64,000 bases of DNA, taken from the NCBI RefSeq assembly GCF_019898765.1, contig NZ_JAIOKB010000010.1, forward strand, positions 1 to 64,000, in the 5' to 3' direction. Below the pieces are notes generated by a model. It saw only the letters and a list, made by a program, of their open reading frames with translations. It was not told the DNA's origin and did not search any database. Made by a program: the position numbers and the translations under genes. Below, in pieces: positions 34,468-42,288 of this stretch (its first letter is position 1; each line of letters starts with the position of its first letter). The stretch comes from Sphingomonas yunnanensis (GTDB lineage: Bacteria; Pseudomonadota; Alphaproteobacteria; Sphingomonadales; Sphingomonadaceae).

Positions 34468-34575
34468 ATGACCCGCCTGCCCTCGCTGCCGCACGCGCTG
34501 CTGCTCACCGCCGCCGGCTTCGCCACCACCGCGCTGCTGATCTACGTCGACGTCGCGAGTGCCGTGATCGCCTGA
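34468..34575 (+). CDS. Small membrane peptide, 35 aa, second gene of pair
   Basis: A 35-residue ORF beginning 14 bp after the preceding stop codon; GGAGCCG precedes the ATG at 34468. A predicted TM helix (about 9-32, LLLTAAGFATTALLIYVDV) is flanked by a basic N-terminus. Like its neighbour it ends in I-A. The two peptides share a size, a topology and the operon, suggesting they work together in the inner membrane, possibly in an envelope stress response. Confidence 0.6.
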   Translation: MTRLPSLPHALLLTAAGFATTALLIYVDVASAVIA

Positions 34576-34613
34576 TCACGGCACCGCGCCGCGCGGCACG
34601 CGTTGCCCACGGC

Positions 34614-35042
34614 ATGGACCGCGACGCTACCACCCCGACGCTCGACCGCTTCGTCGCCGCGCAGGCGACCAGCTACGCCACCGCGCTCGCCGAGCTTCGC
34701 GCCGGCGTTAAGCGGAGTCACTGGATGTGGTACATCTTTCCCCAGATCGCCGGCCTCGGCCACAGCGACATGGCGCGGCGCTACGCGATCCGCGACCTCG
34801 CCGAGGCGCGCGCCTATCTCGCGCACCCGCTGCTCGGCGCGCGCTACGCCGACAGCGCCGCGGCGCTGCTGGCGCACCGTGGCAGCGACGCCACCGCGAT
34901 CATGGGCGGGATCGACTCGATCAAGCTGCGCTCGTCGCTGACCCTGTTCGATCGGGCGGGCGCGCCCGCGACGGTGCGCGAGACGCTCGACGCCTTCTTC
35001 GACTCACCCGATCCCGCGACGCTGCGGCTGCTCGAGCGCTGA
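34614..35042 (+). CDS. DUF1810 family protein
   Basis: A 142-residue soluble protein matching the DUF1810 family: the segment SHWMWYIFPQ and the downstream LRSSLTLF pattern are characteristic. Function unknown; the fold is reported as a small helical domain. The ATG at 34614 follows the second small peptide by 38 bp, so read-through from the sigma-54 promoter is possible. Confidence 0.85.
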   Translation: MDRDATTPTLDRFVAAQATSYATALAELRAGVKRSHWMWYIFPQIAGLGHSDMARRYAIRDLAEARAYLAHPLLGARYADSAAALLAHRGSDATAIMGGIDSIKLRSSLTLFDRAGAPATVRETLDAFFDSPDPATLRLLER

Positions 35043-35049
35043 TCCCGCC

Positions 35050-36447
35050 TCAGGCAGCGCTCCAGCGCCCGCCGAGCGCGCGGAACAGGTCGACCTGCGC
35101 GTCGGCGACCAGCTGGTCCTGCAGCGCCAGCGCGGCCTGGGCGTCGGCGAGCGTGCGCTCGGCGTCGAGCTGCGACAGGCTGTCGATCTGCCCCTCGCGG
35201 CGCTGCGCGCGCGTGATCCGTGCGGCGCGGTCGGCCTGGCCCAAAGCCTGCTGGAGCGCGGCGCGGCGCTCGAGCGAGCGCGCGTAATTGGAGAGCGCCG
35301 TCTCGGTCTCGCCCAGCGCGGTCAGCACCGTGCCGTCGAAGGTCGCGAGCGCGGCGCGCGTGTCGGCCTCGGCGCCGGCGACGCGCGCGCGCGCCTTGCC
35401 CGGGTTGACCGCCCAGTTGAGCAGCGGCCCGATCAGGAAGTTGAGCGGCCCCGCGCCGAACAGGTTGCCGAAGCCGGTGCTGGTCTGCCCGACCGATCCG
35501 CCCAGCGTGATCCGCGGGTAGAGGTCGGCGGTGGCGACCCCGATCCGGGCGGTGGCGGCGGCGAGGCGGCGCTCGGCGGCGCGCACGTCGGGGCGGCGCG
35601 CGAGCAGTGCCGCGCCGTCGCCGACGGGGATGGCCTGCTCGATCCGCAGCGCGGTGGCGCGCTCGCCCGCCACGGGGGGCAGCTCCTGCGGGCTGCGCCC
35701 GGTCAGCGTCGCGAGCCGGAACAAAGCCGCCTGGCGCTCGGCGACGAGCGAGGGGATGTCGGCGCGGCGCTGATCGCGCAGCGCGGCGATCCGCGCGGTG
35801 TCGAGCGGGGTGGTCAGCCCCGCCTCGGTGCGGCGCTCGGTGGTGCCGACCTGGCGGTCGAGCAGGGCGACGATCCGCTCCGCCACCGCGATCCGCGCCG
35901 CCGCGGCGGCGGCGTCGGCGTAGGCGCGGGTGGTGTCCGCCACCACCGCGACCCGCACCGCGTCCGCGTCGGCGGCGGCCGCCGCGACGTCGCCGCGCGC
36001 CGCCTCGACCCCGCGCGAGACGCGGCCGAACAGGTCGACCTCGTAGGAGACGTCGAGCCCGCCGTCGATCAGCCAGGTCTCGCCACTCACCCCGGGCGGG
36101 CGCTGCGCCTGCGAGAAGCGGTTGTAGGTGCCGCTGGCGCCGAGCGTCGCCTGCGGGGTGCGATCGTTGCGGACCTCGCGCAGCGACGCGCGCGCGCGCT
36201 CGAGCCGCGCGGTGGCGACCCGCACGTCGGTGTTGGCGGCGAGCGCCGCCTCGACCAGTCCGTTCAGCACGGGGTCGTCGTACAGCCGCCACCAGTGATC
36301 GTCGGGGGCGGCGGCGAGCGTCGGACCGCCGGCGCCGAGGAAGGGGGCGGCCGCGCCCGCGGCGGTGGCGGGGGCACGATAGTCGGGGCCGGCGGCGCAG
36401 GCGGCGAGCGCCAGCGTGGCGGTGGCGGCGAGCCAATGCTTGATCAT
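35050..36447 (-). CDS. RND efflux outer-membrane lipoprotein (NodT/OprM family)
   Basis: The TolC-like outer-membrane channel of the tripartite pump. The 465-residue precursor has lipobox LAAC (Cys17), followed by the paired OEP repeats of long coiled coils with the RPDVRAAE and GPLLNW segments. It is the last gene of the leftward MFP-RND-OMF operon, 25 bp after the permease. Confidence 0.93.
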   Translation of the reverse strand: MIKHWLAATATLALAACAAGPDYRAPATAAGAAAPFLGAGGPTLAAAPDDHWWRLYDDPVLNGLVEAALAANTDVRVATARLERARASLREVRNDRTPQATLGASGTYNRFSQAQRPPGVSGETWLIDGGLDVSYEVDLFGRVSRGVEAARGDVAAAAADADAVRVAVVADTTRAYADAAAAAARIAVAERIVALLDRQVGTTERRTEAGLTTPLDTARIAALRDQRRADIPSLVAERQAALFRLATLTGRSPQELPPVAGERATALRIEQAIPVGDGAALLARRPDVRAAERRLAAATARIGVATADLYPRITLGGSVGQTSTGFGNLFGAGPLNFLIGPLLNWAVNPGKARARVAGAEADTRAALATFDGTVLTALGETETALSNYARSLERRAALQQALGQADRAARITRAQRREGQIDSLSQLDAERTLADAQAALALQDQLVADAQVDLFRALGGRWSAA

Positions 36448-36472
36448 CGTCTCTCTCGTTTCCGTACAGGAG

Positions 36473-39400
36473 TCACTCGGCGGGCTGGAGCGCGGCGTCG
36501 TCGTCGCGGTGTCCGGGCCGGCGGCGGGCGAGCCGCGCGCCGAGCGCGCGGCACACCACGTAGAAGGTCGGCGTGAAGATCAGCCCGAAGCCGGTCACCC
36601 CGATCATCCCGAAGAACACGGCGGTGCCGAGCGCCTGACGCAGCTCGGCGCCCGCGCCGGTCGCGATCAGCAGCGGCACCGTGCCGAGGATGAAGGCGAA
36701 GCTGGTCATCAGGATCGGTCGCAGCCGCACCTGCGCTGCCTGCACGGCGGCCTCGACCGGAGTGAGGCCGTCGCGCTCCTCCGCCTGCTTGGCGAACTCG
36801 ACCACCAGGATCGCGTTCTTGGCCGCGAGCGCGATCAGCACGACCAGCCCGATCTGCGTCAGCACGTTATTGTCCATGCCCCGCAGGTTCACCCCCGCCA
36901 TCGCGGCGAGCAGGCACATCGGCACGATCAGCACGATCGAGAGCGGCAGCAGCAGGCTCTCATACTGCGCGGCGAGCACCAGGAAGACGAAGACCACCGC
37001 CAGCGCGAAGACGATCCCGGCGGTATTGCCCGCCGCCTTCTGCTGGAAGGCGATGCCGGTCCACTCGGCGCCATAGCCCGAGGGGAGCGTGTCGTGCGCC
37101 AGCTTCTCCATCGTCACCAGCGAGCGGCCCGAGGAATAGCCCGGCGCGGTGTCGCCGTCGACCTCGACCGCGGGGTAGAGGTTGTAGCGCGTCACGCGGT
37201 ACGGGCCGGTGCGGTCCTGGAAGGTCGCGACCGAGCCGATCGGCACCATCGCGCCCGAGGCCGAGCGGGTCTTGAGGTTGGCGATGTCCGCCGGGGTCGA
37301 TCGGAACGGCGCGTCGGCCTGGGCGGTGACGCGGTAGGTGCGACCGATCAGGTTGAAGTCGTTCACGAACGCGCTGCCGAGATAGACCTGGAGCGCCTCG
37401 AACACGCGCGCCGGGGGCACGCCGAGCAGGTCCGACTTGGCGCGATCGACGTCGGCGAAGATGCGCGGCGTGGCGGTGTTGAAGAAGGTGTAGACCTGCG
37501 CCAGCCCCTCGGTCTGGTTGGCGGCGCCGATCAGCTTGCCCGCCTCCGCGCCGAGCGCCTGGTAGCCCGCGCCCTGCCGGTCCTGCACCATCAGGCGATA
37601 GCCGCCCGCGGAGCCGATGCCCTGGATCAGCGGCGGAGGCACGACGAGGATGCGCGCCTCGTCGATGTCGCCGGTCACCTCGCGCGTCTTCTGCATGATG
37701 CCGGCGAAGGTGACGCCCAGTCTCTCGCGCTCGGCGAAGGACTGGAGCGGGACGTAGGCCGCGGCGGTGTTGGGCGCGAGCGTCTGCGACGGGCCGTCGA
37801 AGCCCGCGAGCATGACGACGCCCTTCACGCCGGCGAGCGGCAGGATGCGCTTGGCGACCTTCTGCACCACCGCGTCGGTGCGCTCCACCGACGCGCCCGC
37901 GGGCAGCTGCACCACGGTGAGGAAATAGCCCTGGTCCTGCGCCGGGATGAAGCCGGTCGGCGTGGCCCAGAACAAGGCGACGGTCGCGGCGATGAGGCCG
38001 GCGTAGACCGCCATCATCCGCCTGGGCGCGCGCACCAGCCTGGCGGTGAGCTTGGCGTAGCCGAGGCTCAGCCGCTCGAACGCGCGGTTGAACGAGTCGC
38101 CGGCCGCGCGCAGCGCGCGGGTGACGCGATTGCCCGAGTCGTGCGCCTCGTGCGGGCGCAGCAGCAGCGCGGCGAGCGCGGGCGACAGCGTCAGCGACAC
38201 CACCAGCGAGATCACCGTGGCGGTCGCGATCGTCACCGCGAACTGCTGGTAGAAAGCGCCCGACAGGCCGGTGAGGAACAGCGTCGGCACGAACACCGCG
38301 CACAGCACCAGCACGATCGCGACCAGCGCGCCCGACACCTCGTCCATCGACACCTTGGCCGCCTCGAGCGGGGAGAGCCCCTCGGCGAGGTTGCGCTCGA
38401 CGTTCTCGACCACGACGATCGCGTCGTCGACGACGATGCCGATCGCCAGCACCAGTCCGAACAGCGACAGCGTGTTGAGCGAGTAGCCGACCGCGGCGAG
38501 CACCGCGAAGGTGCCGACCAGCGAGACCGGGATGGCGACGATCGGGATGATCGCGGCGCGCCACTTCTGGAGGAACACCAGGATGACGAGCACGACGAGC
38601 ACCACCGCCTCGAACAGGGTGTGGATCACCGCGTCGACCGACTGGGCGATGAACTCGGTGGGGTTGTAGATCACGCGATACTCCAGCCCCTTGGGGAAGG
38701 ACTTGGACATCGCCTCCATCTCGGCGGTCACTTTCTCCGCGGCGGCGAGCGCGTTCGAGCCGGGGCGCTGGAACACCGCCGCGATGACGGTCGGCTGGCC
38801 CGAGAGATAGGTGTTCGAATTATAGTCCTGCGCGCCGAGCTCTACGCGCGCGACGTCGCGCACGCGCACCTGGCGGCCGCTGCCGTCGGTGCGGATCACC
38901 ACGTCGGCGAACTGGTTGGGGTCGACCAGCCGGCCCTGGGTCTCGACGTTGAGCTGGAAGGCGTTGCCGTTGCCGTAGGGCGGCTGCCCGAGCGAGCCCG
39001 CCGCGACCTGGACGTTCTGCGCGCGCAGCGCCGCGACGATGTCGCCGGCGGTGAGGTCGAGCGCGGCGGCGCGGCCCGGATCGATCCACACGCGCATCGC
39101 ATAGTCGCGGCTGCCGAACAGGCGGACGTCGCCGACGCCGTCGATGCGGGCGAGACGGTCGCGCACCTGGGTCAGCGCGTAGTTGGAGATATAGCCGCGA
39201 TCGAGCGACTTGTCGGGCGAGATCAGGTTGACGACCATGAGGAAGTCGGGGCTGGTCTTGCGCGTCACCACGCCGAGCCGCTGCACCTCCTCGGGCAGCC
39301 GCGGCACCGCCACGGCGACGCGGTTCTGGACGAGCACCTGCGCGGCGTCGAGGTTGGTGCCGATCTTGAAGGTGACGGTGATCGTCAGGTTGCCGTCGCC

Positions 39401-39655
39401 GGTCGACTGGCTCGACTGGTACAGCATGTCGTCGACGCCGTTGATCTCCTGCTCGATCGGCGCGGCGACGGTCTCCGCCACGGTCTCGGCCGAGGCGCCG
39501 GGATAGGTGGCGCTGACCGTCACCGTGGGCGGCACGATGTCGGGATATTGCGCGACGGGGAGCCCCCAGTAAGCGATCGCGCCGACGATGGTGATGATCA
39601 CCGCGATGACGCCGGCGAAGATCGGGCGGGTGATGAAGAAGCGCGAGAGGCGCAT
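36473..39655 (-). CDS. RND efflux transporter permease (HAE1 family, AcrB/MexB-like)
   Basis: A 1060-residue inner-membrane proton/drug antiporter. The first TM helix (about 9-29) is followed by the large porter domain. The TM4 proton-relay Asp pair is present in GIVVDDAIVVVEN, and a G-x-D-rich TM cluster is repeated in the second half, as in AcrB. The substrate cannot be read from sequence. The gene is flanked by its adaptor and outer-membrane factor. Confidence 0.96.
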   Translation of the reverse strand: MRLSRFFITRPIFAGVIAVIITIVGAIAYWGLPVAQYPDIVPPTVTVSATYPGASAETVAETVAAPIEQEINGVDDMLYQSSQSTGDGNLTITVTFKIGTNLDAAQVLVQNRVAVAVPRLPEEVQRLGVVTRKTSPDFLMVVNLISPDKSLDRGYISNYALTQVRDRLARIDGVGDVRLFGSRDYAMRVWIDPGRAAALDLTAGDIVAALRAQNVQVAAGSLGQPPYGNGNAFQLNVETQGRLVDPNQFADVVIRTDGSGRQVRVRDVARVELGAQDYNSNTYLSGQPTVIAAVFQRPGSNALAAAEKVTAEMEAMSKSFPKGLEYRVIYNPTEFIAQSVDAVIHTLFEAVVLVVLVILVFLQKWRAAIIPIVAIPVSLVGTFAVLAAVGYSLNTLSLFGLVLAIGIVVDDAIVVVENVERNLAEGLSPLEAAKVSMDEVSGALVAIVLVLCAVFVPTLFLTGLSGAFYQQFAVTIATATVISLVVSLTLSPALAALLLRPHEAHDSGNRVTRALRAAGDSFNRAFERLSLGYAKLTARLVRAPRRMMAVYAGLIAATVALFWATPTGFIPAQDQGYFLTVVQLPAGASVERTDAVVQKVAKRILPLAGVKGVVMLAGFDGPSQTLAPNTAAAYVPLQSFAERERLGVTFAGIMQKTREVTGDIDEARILVVPPPLIQGIGSAGGYRLMVQDRQGAGYQALGAEAGKLIGAANQTEGLAQVYTFFNTATPRIFADVDRAKSDLLGVPPARVFEALQVYLGSAFVNDFNLIGRTYRVTAQADAPFRSTPADIANLKTRSASGAMVPIGSVATFQDRTGPYRVTRYNLYPAVEVDGDTAPGYSSGRSLVTMEKLAHDTLPSGYGAEWTGIAFQQKAAGNTAGIVFALAVVFVFLVLAAQYESLLLPLSIVLIVPMCLLAAMAGVNLRGMDNNVLTQIGLVVLIALAAKNAILVVEFAKQAEERDGLTPVEAAVQAAQVRLRPILMTSFAFILGTVPLLIATGAGAELRQALGTAVFFGMIGVTGFGLIFTPTFYVVCRALGARLARRRPGHRDDDAALQPAE

Positions 39656-39725
39656 GGCAGGCTCCCCGGATGCGAGGATGGATGGGGGCCGCTGAGGGGC
39701 GGCGGATGGGGTCGTCTGGTCGGGT

Positions 39726-39823
39726 CGCCCTCACCCTTCCCACCCGGCTGCGCCGGGCGGGCCCCTTTCCTCTCCCGGCGGGAGAGGGAGGAAGGCACGA
39801 AGCGCCGAGAGGGTGAGGGTGAG
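39726..39823. repeat. Intergenic inverted repeat (CCCTCACCCTTCCC type)
   Basis: CCCTCACCCTT near 39728 is inverted as GAGGGTGAGGGTG near 39810-39822, with inner hairpins CCCGGCTGCGCCGGG and CTCTCCCGGCGGGAGAG. It occupies the gap between the adaptor and permease genes of the RND operon, where it may act as an mRNA-stability element. Confidence 0.65.
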
Positions 39824-39833
39824 TTGTCTTACG

Positions 39834-41090
39834 CTATGACGTGAACGTCGCCTCGCCGGTGATCGGCGCCGCGCCCGGCGGCGCGTCGCCGCCGCTCGCC
39901 GGCGCGATCGTGCCCGCGCGGACCTGCACCTTGGTGCCCGGCATCGCCATCTGCGTGCCGCTGATCACCACGCGATCGCTCGGCGAGAGCCCGCTGCGCA
40001 CGATCCGCAGCCCGGCGAGCACCGGGCCGAGCGTCACCGGCTTGACCGCGACGGTACCGTCAGGAGCAACGGTCAGCAGCGTCTTGCGCGCCTGGTCGGT
40101 CTGCACCGCGGCATCGGGCACGAGCAGCGCGCGCGTCGTCGCACCCGACGCGAGCCGCATGTTGCCGAACATGCCCGGCGTCAGGAACTGGTCCGGGTTG
40201 CGCAGCACCGCGCGACTGCGGATCGTGCCCGAGCGCGAGTCGAGGCCGTTGTCGGTGAAGTCGAGCCGGCCGTGCCAGCGATAGTCGCCCTCGTCCTGCA
40301 GCCGCACGTCGACGTCGGGCGCCGAGACCCCCGCGGCGCGCGCGCGCTTGTTCTTGAGGAACAGCGCCTCCGAGCCGTCGAAGGCGAAGTAGATCGGGTC
40401 GAGCGCGTTGATCGTGGTCAGCAAGGTGCCGCTCGTGTCCCCGCCGGCGACGAGGTTGCCCGGATCGATCCGCCGGTCCGACACGCGGCCCGCGATCGGC
40501 GCGCGCACCTGGGTGAACTCCATGTCGAGCGAGCGCGCGCGGACCCGCGCCTCGGCCGCGGCGAGCTGCGCGCTCGCGGCGCGGACGCGCGCGTTGAGCT
40601 GGTCGAGCTCGCCCTTGGAGACCGCATCCTCGGCGACGAGGCGGCCGGCGCGGTCGAGGTTCGCGCGCGCGAGCAGCAGGTCGCTGCGCGCGGTGGCGAC
40701 ACCCGCCTGCGCCTCGGCGAGCGCGGCGGCGAAGGGGCGCTGGTCGATCGTGAAGAGCAATTGCCCCGCGCGGACGGTGGCGCCGTCGGTGAAATGCACC
40801 GCGCTGATCGCGCCCGAGACGCGCGGGCGCACCTCGACCGAGCGGCTCGGCTCGAAGCGGCCGACGTAATCGTCCCACTCGGCGACGGTGCGCTGGAGCG
40901 GCGGCGCGACGGTGACGGTGGGGGCCGGCGGCGCCGCGACCGCGGGCTGCTCGCGGTGGAGCAGCGTGGCGGCGCCGATCACCGCGACGAGCGGGACGCC
41001 GATCCAGGCGGCACGCCGGGCGGTGCTGGGGCGCGACGTGGGGGCGGTCTCGACCGAGTCGGCCGGGTCGATGATGGTATGCATGTTCAT
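39834..41090 (-). CDS. RND efflux periplasmic adaptor (MFP/HlyD family)
   Basis: The 418-residue membrane-fusion protein linking permease and outer-membrane channel. It has an N-terminal membrane anchor (about 37-53), a lipoyl domain split by a coiled-coil hairpin (VRAGQLLFTID ... APIAGRVS) and a beta-barrel with LVPDAAV near the end. The ATG at 41090 fits the family; the frame is open further but in unlikely sequence. Confidence 0.94.
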   Translation of the reverse strand: MNMHTIIDPADSVETAPTSRPSTARRAAWIGVPLVAVIGAATLLHREQPAVAAPPAPTVTVAPPLQRTVAEWDDYVGRFEPSRSVEVRPRVSGAISAVHFTDGATVRAGQLLFTIDQRPFAAALAEAQAGVATARSDLLLARANLDRAGRLVAEDAVSKGELDQLNARVRAASAQLAAAEARVRARSLDMEFTQVRAPIAGRVSDRRIDPGNLVAGGDTSGTLLTTINALDPIYFAFDGSEALFLKNKRARAAGVSAPDVDVRLQDEGDYRWHGRLDFTDNGLDSRSGTIRSRAVLRNPDQFLTPGMFGNMRLASGATTRALLVPDAAVQTDQARKTLLTVAPDGTVAVKPVTLGPVLAGLRIVRSGLSPSDRVVISGTQMAMPGTKVQVRAGTIAPASGGDAPPGAAPITGEATFTS

Positions 41091-41374
41091 GCGCGCGTCT
41101 CCTCGACGGCGTGAGGACGAACCGGGCAGGCGCGATCGGCCATGAAGACGAATCCTGTGCGATGGGCGGCCGACCGCGTTCCGGCGCGCGGGTATGCGGC
41201 GCGTCGGGCGAGGACGGACGTGTCCGGTCGCTCGGGCGAGAGCCCGGCGAGCGGCTCGGGAAAGATCGGTACGCGACGCCGTCCCCGTATCAGGGCGCGG
41301 CACACTCGATTCTGGAAAGAGGATCCATGGCGGCTCCGTCGATCGCACGGGAGCACGCGGCCTCCGTCGTTTCG

Positions 41375-41388
41375 ATACCGTCTGGTAT
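41375..41388. promoter_or_regulatory. TetR-like operator overlapping the -10
   Basis: ATACC-GTCT-GGTAT, an inverted repeat with five-base arms, overlaps the -10 box of the minus-strand promoter. Binding there would block RNA polymerase. Confidence 0.5.
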
Positions 41389-41412
41389 AGAAAGCGCCCT
41401 GACGTGGGTCAA
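41384..41412 (-). promoter_or_regulatory. Sigma-70 promoter of the RND efflux operon
   Basis: On the minus strand TTGACC (41412-41407) and TATACC (41389-41384) are separated by exactly 17 bp. Transcription would start near 41377, reading toward the adaptor gene. Confidence 0.65.
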
Positions 41413-41424
41413 CCGGCTTTTTTG

Positions 41425-41436
41425 TACCGCGCGGTA
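41425..41436. promoter_or_regulatory. Perfect 12-bp palindrome upstream of the -35
   Basis: TACCGCGCGGTA is a perfect palindrome 12 bp upstream of the -35 box, with the same ACCG...CGGT arms as many TetR-family operators. It may be a second site for the regulator binding at 41375. Confidence 0.5.
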
Positions 41437-41577
41437 GTTTTCGTTGTCGAGACCCTAGGTGCGGCTTGTGAACGCGATCGTTTGCGCCGGAGCGAGCAGC
41501 AGAGGTCGTAGCGGCATTTACCTCATCCTCTCTCTGACAGGGGATCGTTGGTGATGGTGGCCACCCTCACAACCGTC

Positions 41578-41671
41578 GTCATCCCGCTCCTGAGCCGGGA
41601 ACCATGGTCTCGCAACAGCAGCGGCTCAGGCGTTCGCGGCACGATGGATCCCGGCTCAAGGCCGGGATGAC
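41578..41671. repeat. REP-like inverted pair (GTCATCCCGG family)
   Basis: GTCATCCCGCTCCTGAGCCGGGAACCATGG is answered by ATGGATCCCGGCTCAAGGCCGGGATGAC about 65 bp later. Same layout and spacing as 1807-1900. Confidence 0.7.
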
Positions 41672-41710
41672 GAGCCTATTGAATGATCCTCTCGCGGAGG
41701 AGACACCGCA

Positions 41711-42256
41711 TCACGCCTGCTGGTCGACGGGAGCCGGCTCCGCCCCGGTCGAGCGCCGCACCCCGGCGCGGCCGCGGCGCTTGAGCTCGGCCTTGAGTGC
41801 CTCGGGCCGGGGCGCGACGAGGAAGCCGAAGCTCACCGTGCCGTGCTTGGTCTCGACCACGTGGTGGAGCCGATGCGCCTGGATGATCCGTTTCATGTAC
41901 GCCGACCTGGGCAAGTAGCGCGTCGGCAGCCTTTTATGCACGATCACGTCGTGGAAGCCGAAGTAGATCGCGCCGTAGGCGGCGATCCCCGCGCCGATCC
42001 AGGTGAAGCCCGGCCACCAGCCGAGCTGCACTCCGCCCAGGATCATCACGAACGACGGCACCGCGAAGATCGCGGCATAGAGGTCGTTGAGTTCCCAGTT
42101 GCCGGGGCGGGCGCGATGGTGGCTGGCGTGCAGGAACCAGCCCGGCCCGTGCATCACCCAGCGGTGCATCACGTACGCGAACCCCTCCATCAGCGCGACG
42201 GTGACGAGGAACAGGAGAAGGGCGGCCCACCAGGACATGCGCGACGATATAGCCAT
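41711..42256 (-). CDS. crtZ: Beta-carotene hydroxylase (CrtZ, sterol desaturase superfamily)
   Basis: A 181-residue membrane di-iron hydroxylase that adds 3-OH groups to beta-ionone rings, making zeaxanthin-type carotenoids. All histidine boxes are present: HRWVMH (31-36), HASHH (43-47), FHDVIVH and HRLHH. The rest of the carotenoid pathway is not in this window. Sphingomonads typically make nostoxanthin, whose synthesis uses CrtZ and CrtG. Confidence 0.92.
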   Translation of the reverse strand: MAISSRMSWWAALLLFLVTVALMEGFAYVMHRWVMHGPGWFLHASHHRARPGNWELNDLYAAIFAVPSFVMILGGVQLGWWPGFTWIGAGIAAYGAIYFGFHDVIVHKRLPTRYLPRSAYMKRIIQAHRLHHVVETKHGTVSFGFLVAPRPEALKAELKRRGRAGVRRSTGAEPAPVDQQA

Positions 42257-42288
42257 GGCGCGCGCGTCTCGCTACGTCGCAGCGCACC

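Larger units (their letters stand above)
41091..41710. other. 620-bp control region of the RND operon and downstream flank of crtZ
   Basis: Contains the RND operon promoter and two TetR-like palindromes (41375-41436), a leader of roughly 290 nt to the adaptor start, and a REP-like element (41578-41671) after the end of crtZ. No tetR or other regulator gene is encoded here. Confidence 0.6.

Noticed and set aside
36416..39844. A 1142-codon open frame on the plus strand
   Set aside because: It is antisense to the RND permease; its His/Arg/Asp/Glu-rich composition is typical of the frame opposite a GC-rich gene.
41091..41348. An 86-residue N-terminal extension of the RND adaptor
   Set aside because: The extension is Arg-rich and lacks membrane or adaptor character; the ATG at 41090 is directly followed by the expected anchor region.
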